Shown piece after piece: positions 35,733 to 49,300 of a stretch of 64,000 nt of DNA. This DNA comes from Gonocerus acuteangulatus (Eukaryota; Arthropoda; Insecta; Hemiptera; Coreidae): assembly GCA_946811695.1 (NCBI GenBank), contig OX328131.1, positions 10,453,953-10,517,952 on the forward strand, read 5' to 3'. A program made the position numbers and the translations under genes. Below the pieces are notes generated by a model. That model saw only the letters and a list, made by a program, of their open reading frames with translations, ran no database searches and was not told the origin of the DNA. Every line of letters begins with the position of its first letter. Position 1 is the stretch's first letter.

Positions 35733-38700
35733 TGTTAACACGATAGCGGCCAGAGTTTTTGTTTTTTCTTCACGAAAAGTAGTATATAGCGTTCAATTTG
35801 CAAACGATTGACCGAGTTCGTTAACCACCAAAATCGGTCCACCGGGAGGGGGGGGGGGGTTTACCCCGGACCCAAACACTAATTTGACCATGACAGCCGT
35901 AGTTTTTGTTATATTTCAACGAAACTCGGTATTCATTATGTTGATCTAAAGAGAGAAATACGTTGTAAAAATAAACTAAATCGGTTCATTAGGAGGGGGG
36001 GGGGGGGTTACTCCGGACCCACATTACCAATTTGCCACTACCAGCCGTAATTGTTGTTACATTTCAATGAAACTCGGTATTCGTGGTGGTAATAAACAGA
36101 GAAAAATGGGTTATAAAAATAAACTAAATCGGGTTATTTGGGGGGGGGGGGGTTACTCCGGACCTAAAGTACTAATATACTCATACCGATCCTAATTTCT
36201 ACTATATTGTAACGAAACGCGGTATACGTCGTGGGCATCTCATGAGAAAGAAGTGTTGTAATAATGAAGTAAATCGATCTATCAGAAAAGAGGGTTTACT
36301 TTAAACTCTGTTTCATTAGAATTATCCCGCCAGACGTAGGTTCCCAAAGCCGCCACGAGGAGCGCTATCTCCCACTAGGGGAACTGTATCCTGCTCCTGC
36401 GTCAGATCAAAAGACGGAAAATGAAGTTTTTGTGTATTTATTAAGTAGTACAGTATCATCTATTAACATAACTCTGGAAGCAAATTATTTACAAAATTAA
36501 TAATTGAACAGTTCTCAAAAGAAATGTAAATGAGGAGAACTATTCAGGTTTTTATTTTATTTTTATAGGTTATTCACAGCAAATTATTCAGTAATGTAGT
36601 CTACACTACAAAAATTCTGAGGAAAGTGCTTAGTTATGCAGCTCCTGCGTGACAATCTTTTTTTTTTTTCTTCCAGATATATTTAAAGTAATGCAAGAGC
36701 TGCGAAAAGGCAGGAGGTATCGAATGGTATTCCTCCTGGGTCTTCCTTCTATCGGTATATTCCATCCTGACGATGTAGAGGTAAGAAAAGTAACATAATA
36801 GTAATAAAGAAAACATACTTTTAAACATTGAAATTGTTGTGATTGCGCCCGTCTGTTTTGGCTTCTCGAATCCAAAATTGTTTTGTATGCTAGGGTCTAC
36901 ACTACTTAATTCATATTTGTTCCACACTTATGGTATATTCCATCCTGACGATGTAGAGGTAAGAAAAGTAACATAATAGTAATAAAGAAAACATACTTTT
37001 AAACATTGAAATTGTTGTGATTGCGCCCGTCTGTTTTGGCTTCTCGAATCCAAAATTGTTTTGTATGCTAGGGTCTACACTACTTAATTCATATTTGTTC
37101 CACACTTATGGTATATTCCATCCTGACGATGTAGAGGTAAGAAAAGTAACATAATAGTAATAAAGAAAACATACTTTTAAACATTGAAATTGTTGTGATT
37201 GCGCCCGTCTGTTTTGGCTTCTCGAATCCAAAATTGTTTTGTATGCTAGGGTCTACACTACTTAATTCATATTTGTTCCACACTTATGGTATATTCCATC
37301 CTGACGATGTAGAGGTAAGAAAAGTAACATAATAGTAATAAAGAAAACATACTTTTAAACATTGAAATTGTTGTGATTGCGCCCGTCTGTTTTGGCTTCT
37401 CGAATCCAAAATTGTTTTGTATGCTAGGGTCTACACTACTTAATTCATATTTGTTCCACACTTCACATTCATCGAACTAAACACTGTTTGAATAAATAAA
37501 CCGCTAGAGATCACCTCAAAACCGGATACAGCTGTTCAGCAAACAGCAGCGCTTCCGGTGGCGACAGCAACAACCAAAGCCCCGTTAAGCGCCCAATTCA
37601 AATTGAACACAATTAAAAGTGATCCTTTTAAAAACACTTATAGCAAAAGGAAGGTGAGAAAATAATACGCTTAATTAATATATATTTATGTTATTTATTT
37701 ATAACAGCTCTACAAGTTTCAGGCATTTAGTGCCTCATCAGGAGCATTCTTTAGATCTATTTATAGCCAAAATATCCAATTATGCCTTCCACCTTTAGGA
37801 CTGCGTGATGGCTGAATCATAAAATCATTGGCGGCAACCAGTCAGCTGGTTTTAATCGATATGGACCATTCCATGGGCGTATATAAGGGGGGGGGGGCTG
37901 CAGCCCCTCCCGAAATTTTGATTTGATGGTAAAAACTTGTCGTAAAACCCTTAAAAATAAATTAAATAAGACGACTTAGTTCATAAAAAATATCTTATTT
38001 TACGTGTAATAGCGTTTTAGTTGCCTAAAACTATTCCAAGCTCTTAATTTTTAGTATTCCATACACCGGAAATGGTCTCAGCCCCCCCCCCCGAAATTTT
38101 CCCAGCCCCTCCCGAAATTATTTTCTATATACGCCCATGGCCCATTCACCAACATCAATACCCAGAAGAATAGTGAAATAAACAATTTTTTTATTGTTAT
38201 CAATATGCCAATTATTAATAACTGTGAATTAAGCTAAATAATAGTTCATTTATAAATCATATTTATTACTTTTTTACCTTTCGTCTGACATAAAATAACA
38301 AAAATATTTATATCAGGTCATCACATAATTATTGTCGGTTTTTAATATACTGTCTGTTTATGTTTATATTACTAGTCCCTCCTTTTCAATTTTTGTTCAC
38401 ACTTTTTGTTTATTATAGCATTAAATACACTTCTATTTATCATGTTTTGGTTGGTGAAACTTATTTATTCTGTGCTGAAATTTCATTTGAATTGGCTCAC
38501 CCAAGACACCACTTACGCCATATTATTCTTTGGCTATTCGATATTGGAGAAAATGCTGCTTCAACTTATCGAAATTATTAGCAAAAATGTCATTAGTGAG
38601 TAACAAGTGCAGCGGTGGTTTGAACGATTTCGAGCGACAAACCGTAAGCATGAAGACGAGCCTCGTACAGGTCTAGCAACAGAGCTTGACGACCAACTCC

Positions 38701-41700
38701 TGCAGGCTACTGTAGAAGAAAATCCTGTTGTAACAGTCGAAGAGAAAGAATTTTATTTATTTTATCCTATACCTTATACCAAACTATTAAAAACTGACAT
38801 TACTTACTTACTTAATTACTACAGGGTTGACCTGACATTAGCCAAAAGAGGCAGCTGGTTTCAGAATAAACCACAAAACGCAAGTGATGGCTTCCAATTT
38901 TTGTTTATAAAGAAGAGCCTTGCGTAAGCATTGACATTGTGTTGGGAAATATATTTAATTATATAGAGAGAAAAATAAATATCCACTAATTTGAAATTGA
39001 AATAAAATATAATTATTATAATTCATATCCAATTCTCAATAATGAGTTTCTAGAAATAAAGCATATTCTCATGTACTCATTTAAAAAAATTTGAAGTGGC
39101 TTAATATGTTATTCGGGGGGCGAAGTTAGCTCAGAGGCAAAGCACTGGATTTTTTCTTCTAGTTTCTTCGTTCATGGGTTTAATTCGGCCTCCCTGACTG
39201 CCCCTAGGCCAACCCAGCCTTTAATAAATTTATCAATGGGTACCTTGGTTTCTAATTACTCTAGCAGTCGAAGCAGCCATGGGGAAAATCAGGCGGCCGG
39301 AGCATAGTACTGACCACGCTATCTCTCTAGTGTGCCGTATGGTCATGAATCAGATACCTTTATAGTATCTCGCCCTCAGGGCCCTCGTGGCCTGTTACGG
39401 GATTGATTTTTTTTTTTTTTTAATATGTTATTCATCTATTATTAAATATTCACGAAATGACCTTTATTTTTTTTTATTTTTTTATTTTTTTTATTTATTT
39501 TTTTTTTTGTTAGACAGTTTTAAATCCTGCTATTTAATATAAAATAGAATATTTGTATTCCTTAAAGATTCTACTGAGTAATTCTGTGAACATCAAGAAA
39601 GGCTTTGAGTACTTCCCTCTGAAACCTTGGCTACATGATGGTTTACTTCTCAGCGATGGTAAGTAAGCATTATTATTATTATTATTTTTAATTTTGCTTG
39701 TAAATAAGTTTTAAATTTGTGGCCGAAAATATGATTTCCTAAATATTTAGTCCAAGGACTATAATAAATTTGCCTATTCTAAAGTATTTAAATTTTGGTT
39801 GCGTTTGAAGGTAAGGATATTTTGGAGAGAAAAAAAAATGTATTATTAGACATGAAAAGTTTTCAGATCTTGGTGTATTTTCTAAAATATCTCGAAAACG
39901 GCTAAGAAATCGTGGTAAGTGGAAAGTGACCATTTGAAAGCTTACTGAATTCTCTACAAAAAAGGTTCTGATGTAATATTTGATGGGGCGACATCAATTG
40001 GAGAAATATGTGATTGAGACTCGGAAATTGTTAGTTTTGTTCTTTTGAATGTATTCCTGTCTCTTTTTATCTTACGTTTTAATTGGTTGTTTTTATTGAT
40101 TCATTTAACAGTAAATTAGGTATTTAGTAAAAGAAGGTAGTGTTGTAAAAGAGCGCGCCTTTAAGGCTAGAAGGCGCGGCTCCTAAAAGTTCGAGCTCCC
40201 AGAGCTTGGACAGGGCTCGATAGAAGGCGCGAGCCTTGAAGGCTCGCCTCGGGAGAAGGCGCGAGTCTTGAAGGCTCGGCTTGGTAGAAGGCGCGAGCCT
40301 TGAAGGCTCGGCTTGGTAGAAGGCCCGAGCCTTGAAGGCTCGGCTTGGTAGAAGGCGCGAGTCTTGAAGGCTCAGCTTGATAGAAGGCGCGAGCCTTGAA
40401 GGCTCGGCTCGATAGAAGGCGCGAGCCTTGAAGGCTCGGCTTGGTAGAAGGCGCGAGTCTTGAAGGCTCGGCTTGGTAGAAGGCGCGAGTCTTGAAGGCT
40501 CGCCTCGGGAGAAGGCGCACGCTTTGAAGCCTTTTACTTTTCATTTCCAAAATGGCGGACGGCGGGCAAACAGCTGTTTCATGAAATATACTTTGGTAGA
40601 TTCGTCCAAAATTGTTTCCGCCACACTGAAATTACTCGCTAGCAATTAAATTTATCATGACATCGATAAACTAGATTATATGGATCACTAATCGGTTAAA
40701 AATAGTAACTTTTTCTAAAAAATAAATTCTGTTAGACGGTGATGGCAACACTGTCATACTTCTTAACTGTATGACACTGTCATACTTTTATCTCCCTTAA
40801 GTAATAAAAGTCCATACAATTTTTCATTCAGATTTTAATCTATAAGAATACAGAATTTAAAAAATCAGCTAATTGAAGCACTTTATTTAGCGTAATCATT
40901 AACGTTATAAACTGAACTCTGTTGAATTTTAATAAATTACAAATGAAGCAAAATAAGAATTATCAGAGATAACAGCTAAATTACCTCCCTTTGTAAATAA
41001 AGATGCCGTTAAAAATTTAAATTTATTATTGTTAAATAAATGGTGAGATATGTCACCAACAAATCGAAATTAATAAAATGTAATAATTATAGAGTAAGTA
41101 ATTATTGTATATAGATAATCTAGTAAAGCACTAGAAAGGGTTTGACTATAACCGTGCTTGCCGAAGCTCTACCTTCCCAGGGCTCCAAGGCCGAGCCTTC
41201 AAGGCTGGAGGGAGAACCTTGCCGAACCTTCAGGGCTTGATAAGGTTAGGCTGAAGCCACACTCCCGAGCCTTCATCGAGCCCTCAGAGCTCGGGCTGTA
41301 GAGGCTAGGTTCAAGGTTCAGGCCTGAAGCCTCTAGTCCAGGGCTCGCTTTTAACAACACTAAAAGAAGGTTAGAAAATGTGAAACAGTGTATTAGTGTT
41401 TCCTAGAGCGAACGTTGTGACAGAGGATGGAGTCATTTCCGCTTAGGATACTCTCAGTATCCTAGTTGATGTGGCGTCTTAAATCTTGTTTCTCTTTGAG
41501 ATTTTATTTTATATTTTTCACGAAGATCAACACCTACCAATAACTGCTTCTATTCCTTTACTTATGACACTAGGGATATGAACGGAACCGCGCTGAGATG
41601 ACGCAGTTCCTGCGAGTCGGACTTTTACTCGTCAGATATTATTTCAATATGAACTATTCATCTTCAAAATATTTGTATTTATAACATATAAGAACACTTC

Positions 41701-44700
41701 AACATCTCGCCGTCTCATGCAGCATATTATCATATTGACAATGATCAATTTGATACGAGTGCTGACATTGATGAAAATTGATTACTCTTTCAATTCCAAG
41801 GTCACTTATGTAATTGGTCAAGTTCTAGATCACGATAATTAAAAAAAAAAAAAAAAAAAACATAGAAACCAAATTATATGTTTAACAATATCCATTATTG
41901 CCAACTGTCATAGCCCCGTTGAATGCACCGGTTTCCATAGATCACCGAAGTTAAGTAACGTCGGGCGTGGCCAGTAACTGAATGGGTGACCGACCACGTG
42001 CCGTTGGCATTATAAAAGGGTAGATAGCCCGGCGTTAATAGCCAAATTGTTGATATGCCGTTAAAAACACACAAACACACACACACACACATAAAAAATA
42101 AATATCCATTACTGAAGATTTGAATTATAATGAGATTAATTTCAGGTTCGAAATGGCGACAGAGGAGAAAACTACTCACACCAACTTTTCATTTCTCCAT
42201 ACTAGAAGATAATGTTGGACAAATAGCCAGTCACACCAAGCTATTCGTTCAGAAACTTCTGGAAACTCGAGGAAAACCCATCGTTATCAATACTATTGTC
42301 AAGAATTATACGCTTGATGTTATTTGTGGTATTATTTTTTTATTTATTTATAGTTTTGTACAAAAAACATTTTTTTGTTGTATTAGGTATTAGATTTAAT
42401 TTAGCTCTGGAATATACTGTAATGCTTATAAATTGAATTGTAACACCATATCGCACTAGTATTTCTAAAGAGACACTACTCAAAATCAGTTTTGTTTATT
42501 TCATAGTTATAACTGTGAAAGACTTGGTAAATATATCTTTATCAACCATCAAAGCTGTATGTACTAGTGTTGTAAAAGAGCGCGCCTTTAAGGCTAGAAG
42601 GCGCAGCTCCTAAAAGCTCGAGCTCTCAGAGCTTGGACAGGGCTCGATAGAAGGCGCGAGCCTTGAAGGCTCGTCTTGGTAGAAGGCGTGAGCCTTGAAG
42701 GCTCGTCTTGGTAGAAGGCGTGAGCCTTGAAGGCTCGCCTCGGGAGAAGGCGCATGATTTGAAGCCTTTTACTTTTCATTTCCAAAATGGCGGATGGCGG
42801 GCAAACAGCTGTTTCATGAAATATACTTTAGTAGATTCGTCCTAAATTCTTTCCGCCACATTGAAATTATTCGCTGGCAATTAAATTTACCATTTCATTG
42901 GTAAACTAATTATATGGATCACTAATTGGGTAAAAATAGTAACTTTTCCTAAAAATAAACTCTTCTGTGAGACGGTGATGGCAACACTGTCGTACTACTA
43001 CTATAACCGTGCTTGCCAAAGTTCTACCTTCCCAGGGCTCCAAGGCCGAGCCTTCAAGGCTCCAGGGAGAACCTTCAGGGCTTGATAAGGTTAGGACGGA
43101 GCCTCACTCCCGAGCCTTCATCCAGCCCTCAGAGCTCCGGCTGTAGAGGTTAGGTTCAAGGCTCAGGCCTGAAGCCTCTAGTCAGGGCTCGCTTTTAACA
43201 ACACTAGTATGTACCTAGCTACAGAGCTTGTACACCAGAGGGAACTTGTGTCACTCTTCCTGTCTTAATGCATGTCCACAACATAGGCAAGAGTGACACA
43301 TTTTCAGATAAGTTTTATTTTGATTTGTTTCACTTTACAAATACTAGTGGGATATCATCTCGGATTCCTCAACCACAGCCAGCCATCTTGTTCTGGCTTC
43401 CCCAAAACGAAGAAAAACTTTGCCCTTCCGACTTTCCTCCACCTCATTGTTCCTTTCTGCTTTATCTATACAGCATAAATTAAAAATTACAAAACATGGC
43501 ATGTGCATATACAAGGGAGAGGGATTGGATTTAATCGGTAAATAAAGTATTATAAACCCCCCCCCCCCCCCCCAAAAAAAAAAAGAAATTAAATAAGATC
43601 ACTTAGTTCAGAATTTTTTTGGGTGTAATAGCGTTTTACTTGGCTAACAATTTTAAGTTCTTGGTTGTTAGCTCTGAACGGCAATTCGATTGTAGGGATA
43701 GCTGCGAGAGTGATGAGAAGTGCTTAGCGTGTGGATGGAGTAATATATTCAGTGTAATACCAATTGTAGCATAACGATTTTACAAATGATGGAAATGTAA
43801 GAAAATTGACAAATTATGCAAAAGGGCAGTTACTTTTGTGTTGTTTAATTATCAGGAAACATAAAAATAAATGTTGCCTATGATAGACTGCAATACACTG
43901 GGCGTAACCGTAAGAATGAATGACAGCACCGCGCAGTTGTGGTTATTCTGTGCGCTCTCATTGGTTCTTGCTCATATGATCTTGTACAGCTGTTCCGGTT
44001 TAAATGGCAGCGCGAATAAAGCTCTCATTTAATATGAGGATAAAAACAATTAAGTTTTTTTGTTTTTTTTTACGTGTTATACCCCTTAAAAGTGTCTGCC
44101 ATATTTATTATTCATTGTAAAATTGTCTTTATTTTCCATTAAAAATAGTTGCCTTCTAATTAAAACTCTATTTTTGGGAAATATTTTTTTGCACCTTTCC
44201 CCTGTGCGCAGTACCTGGTGCACGAAGGTATGTCCAGAAAACACATATTTACCTTCTTATCTACAAAAGAGGTATATTATAGCAAAATTTCAAGGTGCAT
44301 AAAACACTTCATGAACCGTGCGGTTACTGGCTCTCGGACTATAAGTAAATATTACATTTTAACGCAGTCGGTAGGACCCGTTGTTGCAAATGTTGAGGTA
44401 TTACAAGACGAGATCCTCTACCGTCAATGAGAAAGGCCAAATTCAGGCAAAACCCTTCTGTTACTTAAAATTAATTTAGGATACGGCTAATGACGTGCCC
44501 ATAAAGTAAAATCTAAAAATGTAAACCAATATTACAGCTGATTATAATTTATATTTTATTATAGTGGTTTATTTCTACGTTATATTTTATTATAGTGGTT
44601 TATTTCTACGTTATATTTTATTATAGTGGTTTATTTCTACGTTATATTTTATTATAGTGGTTTATTTCTACGTTATATTTTATTATAGTGGTTTATTTCT

Positions 44701-47700
44701 ACGTTATATTTTATTATAGTGGTTTATTTCTACGTTATATTTTATTATAGTGGTTTATTTCTACGTTATAATTTATTATAGTGGTTTATTTCTACGTTAT
44801 ATTTTATTATAGTGGTTTATTTCTACGTTATATTTTATTATATTAAAGGCCAATTCACGCTAGACCGTGTCGGGTCCGGGCCGGGACAAGGTGAAACAAT
44901 CTCACCAGCATTTTCAATGGACTCGTTCACGCTACATCGGGCCGGGTCCGTGTGTGAGATTGCTGCACCGTGTCCCGGCCCGGACCCGACACGGTCTAGT
45001 GTGAATAGACCTTTATTTATTTCTTTTATATAACTGATTACTTGATTTATGTTAAACACGTTATTTCCTAGTAGAGGTTCTAAATTTTGGGGTAGTTTGA
45101 ATTTTGTTGTATGGGGCGATTGCCCCTGCTGTATATTTATATAAAATTGTGTTTTATCTATGTTCTATTTCTATTAGATAAACTATCAGGATCTCTATTC
45201 TGCAATACCATAATCTTAAGTTACCCAACTTGATATTAAACATAACCTGACTATGAATTGTATTAAAAGAATTACATGATTATATTCAGAAACTGCGATG
45301 GGGATAAAGCTGGATGCTCAACAGAACAAGTCTGCAGAGTATATGGCCACCATAGACAGGTAATAAGAAATTTTTGGATTAGTTTGTACCAATAAACTAA
45401 TTTTTAGAAACGTAACAATAATATTTTATAAATTAGTAAAAATAGTATCTTTCATACATCAAGTATAAATAATGATTTTGAAAATTATCAGTTTTGCAAT
45501 GTTCTTACAAGCTTTCCTAACCTTAAGTAGAATTGTAGGGTGCACCTACATTTTGGTCGCTCTGACCCACTTCCGCCCGGTCCACATTGGTTAGTTTCGG
45601 TTCATTTCAGCAGGGCCGCCACATGGGTGGGACTGCCGGGTACAGTTGTCCCGGCCCCGGGCGTCGTGGAGGCCCGGGCCGGGCCTCGCTAATTGGAATA
45701 AAATGTATAGGTTAAGAGCTTCTAAAAAGAATTGGGTTTAGAAATATAAACGGGCGTAGCTAATATTTATTTGAATGGGATCTATATTTTTTTTTTAACG
45801 TACATAAACGATAAAACAAGTGCAGTCCCAGAATAGTATATTTCATTAGGAGTCGTAATAAAACTACAAGTACGGAGAGTTACCTTTTCTGCACCGATTG
45901 TCGTCTTTTATTCTTATTTAGCTCAAAACTCAAAATGAAAATAATTTTAAAATCTCCAAAGTCCTAGAATTTGCAGGCTCTGAGAAGTGGGGGCCCGGCT
46001 CTGAGACGTGGGGGCCCGTGATCTGGACCTGAGCCAGGCTCTGAGATGTGGCGGCCTTGCATTTCCGGCCCACATAACTTCTGTACACTTTATTCACACC
46101 CTGATACACTTCCGGTCTTTTGCGATAAACTCTGGGACGTTATTTTCAAGCCTGGCCACTTCCACAAGGATCTTGGTCACTTCCACAAGGATCTTGGCCA
46201 CTTCCACAAGGATCTTGGCCACTTCCACAAGGATCTTGGCCACTTCCACAAGGATCTTGGCCACTTCCACAAGGATCTTGGCCACTTCCACAAGGATCTT
46301 GGCCACTTCCACAAGGATCTTGGTCACTTCCACAAGGATCTTGGTCACTTCCACAAGGATCTTGGCGACTTCCACAAGGATCTTGGCCACTTCCACAAGG
46401 ATCTTGGTCACTTCCACAAGGATCTTGGTCACTTCCACAAGGATCTTGGCGACTTCCACAAGGATCTTGGTCACTTCCACAAGGATCTTGGCCACTTCCA
46501 CAAGGATCTTAGACACTTCCACAAGGATCTTGGTCACTTCCACAAGGATCTTGGTCACTTCCACAAGGATCTTGGCGACTTCCACAAGGATCTTGGCCAC
46601 TTCCACAAGGATCTTGGTCACTTCCACAAGAATCTTGGCCACTTCATGTCTATCCTAATCATCACTGGAACACTATTCACAACCAGCGCCACTTAAAGAC
46701 GGATCTGGAAGACTTTCAGATCGCTCAAGCCCATTTTCGGCCCATTTAATAGAATTTTCGGCCCGCTCAAGTCGTTCTAACCTATTCCTTTAGGATTTAG
46801 ACCAGTTCCAGCTTGGTTACTTCCGGTTTACTCTGCTCCACTTCCGATACCCTTCTGGTATATCAGCCAGCTTCCAAGTCACTGCCGGCTCCCCTCCGGT
46901 CCACTACCGTACTCATTTGAGCAAGAATTTAACACAACATGGCAGGAATTGTGAGTTACTAATGGGAATTTTTGGAGGGGATTTAGTTAATAGTCCAACT
47001 GAAAATAAAGAACAATGAATTATGATACCGTATAATTTAGTGAATAATTCATGATGTACCCTATGAATAAAATAATTCAGTGAATGATTTTTTATTCAAA
47101 AAATTTCATTTGAATAATCATTCACCGATATAGCAGAAATTGCTGGTTTACGTATATAAGATAGAGTGCAGTTCTGACGTGCCACTGCAGTGGTTCGGCT
47201 AGGTTTTATTTTCCCGATTTTCTGGCTACCTTCAAGGAAACCCAACAAAATAATTTAATAGTTTCAAACAGCTCGTTAACCATGTGTTTATTGGCTGGTT
47301 TTTCGTTGACAATACAAAAAAAAAAAAAATAAATAAATAAATAAAAAAAATAAAAATAAAACCTATAATTCACAAACCCCTTGCAGCCATGCTTTTTCAA
47401 TGACAACATTATTATTTTCATAATGGTCATAAGAGAGGAAGAAGAATAGGTTGAATACAATGTAATTTAAGTGACACTAAAGACTAAGACAATATTTAAT
47501 CCATTGCATTAAATGTTATTCCGTAAAATTATAAAATATATCAAAAATGTATTCCCATTTCAGATGTTCAGGTTTAATTGTTGAGAGAGTACAGAAAATT
47601 TGGCTGTTCAGAGATTGGCTATTTAGCCTTACTCCTACTGGAAAATCGTTTTTCTCCGATATAAAAAATCTTCATGATTTTACTACAAAGGTATGTATGC

Positions 47701-49215
47701 ACTGATTTTTTTTTTATTTATGCATTTATGCTCCACATCGCAGGCGATAAGCATTTTTATCTCTGCAGTCAGTAGCTTTACTGTACAAGCAATGCCATTG
47801 GAGAAAATTATTCATACTCTTAGGAAAGAAATTCGTATGGATGAAAAAGATTTAATTAGAAATTACTTAATACTTTTCATAATTATAGTCTATAAAACAG
47901 TATATGTACACATTAAACATTTATAGAATCATATACATAATAGATACGTACGTTTTAGTTAATTATAAATAAATCAGTTAATTAATAATAATAAAAAAAA
48001 AAATCGAGCCCTAAGCATGAAAAACTCATACCAGAACAATAGAAGAAAAATAAGAAGTAGGTAATTAAGAGATAACATTTTGTATGAAGAAATTATAATA
48101 TGATCAAAAATGTTACCACTTTAGAATTTTATAAACAATTTCAGAAACTAATTATTTTGAAGAAAAAGTACAAAAAATCCATTAATATTATTCATTATTT
48201 TTTAAATCAAATTCGCACAAAGAATCATTATAATATTTGTTTTATATTTGTAGGTCATTGATACAAGGAAAAAAGAACTCCCAGAGCAGAGAGATCAAAG
48301 TATGTATGCTCTTGTTCATTTTTACCATTATTATTAATAATAAGGTGTACATAGTTAGCTGTTGATAAGCAGTCAGGCTAGGAAAACATCCACACGATTT
48401 TTGTAAAAATCTGTATCAAGGACCTTTCGGTTACATTTTGGTAGCCTTCGCCAGCAATGAGTGTCGGGGGTGTAGAAAGACAAAGGCAGTTAAGTGACAA
48501 TGTTGAAAATATAGACCTATATATATCCTGACTGCTTTATTATTTATGTATGATTCTAAAAAATATTTTAGGTACATAAAAAATTCTTAACAAGTATTTA
48601 TTGACTTTTCAACTTAATTGAAACTTTAACAGTTATTCTTAAATATTTAATACAAATTTCTAAATTGTACCACCATAATTAACTTTTCAATGATATAAAA
48701 TTTCAACCCTGCAAGGAAACAAAAAGCTATATACTCAAAGAGACAGGACCAACCTTTGCTTGGCATAGAATAACGAGAAGTATTAAAATTATTTTACAAA
48801 ATTGTTCCTTACAGCAAGTATTTAAAAACTTTATACTAAATGAGATAATCCATATTTGCAGCAAAGAGAAAAATGTTTTTGGATTTGCTTCTTGAAACTG
48901 AGAGAAAGAACCCAGGAGTTCTAACTCCATTGGGCATCAGAGAGGAAGTGGACACGTTCATGTTTGAGGTGTGTGTTTATTGTACTTTCTTTCTTCTTAA
49001 CAGTTCTAAAATGTATGTATGTAAAGTTGTTGTTAATAACATCAGGGAAAATGGGGTCTCCCGTGGTCTAATGGCTAGCGGCTTGGATTCATAAGCGGGA
49101 GATGGTGGGTTCGATTCCCAACCTCCGGCAGGAATTTTATCATCCCACGGCTCGCTGGTAAAATTACTCGCTGCACCCTGGATGTCGGCGCTAATGACCT
49201 AGATGTAGATGCGCC

Positions 49216-49300
<85 letters not shown>

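Noticed and set aside
36932..37314. Extra P450 mini-exons in repeat units 2-4
   Set aside because: They have the donor but no AG acceptor with a pyrimidine tract just upstream, and 178-bp steps would break the frame.
36630..37461. Four near-identical minus-strand frames of 64-97 aa
   Set aside because: Antisense of the 178-bp tandem duplication that belongs to P450 exon 2 and intron 2.
40167..40550. 127-aa minus-strand frame with repeated [20 protein letters not shown] units
   Set aside because: Caused by the 33-bp repeat of the hAT MITE; the second MITE copy gives a shorter version.
41900..42010. A functional 5S rRNA gene
   Set aside because: Diverged and attached to a SINE body with TSD; no tandem 5S array or terminator.
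46008..46696. 216-aa open frames on + and 182-aa on - strand
   Set aside because: All three cover the 21-bp minisatellite; a period divisible by three keeps every frame open. Low-complexity heptapeptides, no splice context.
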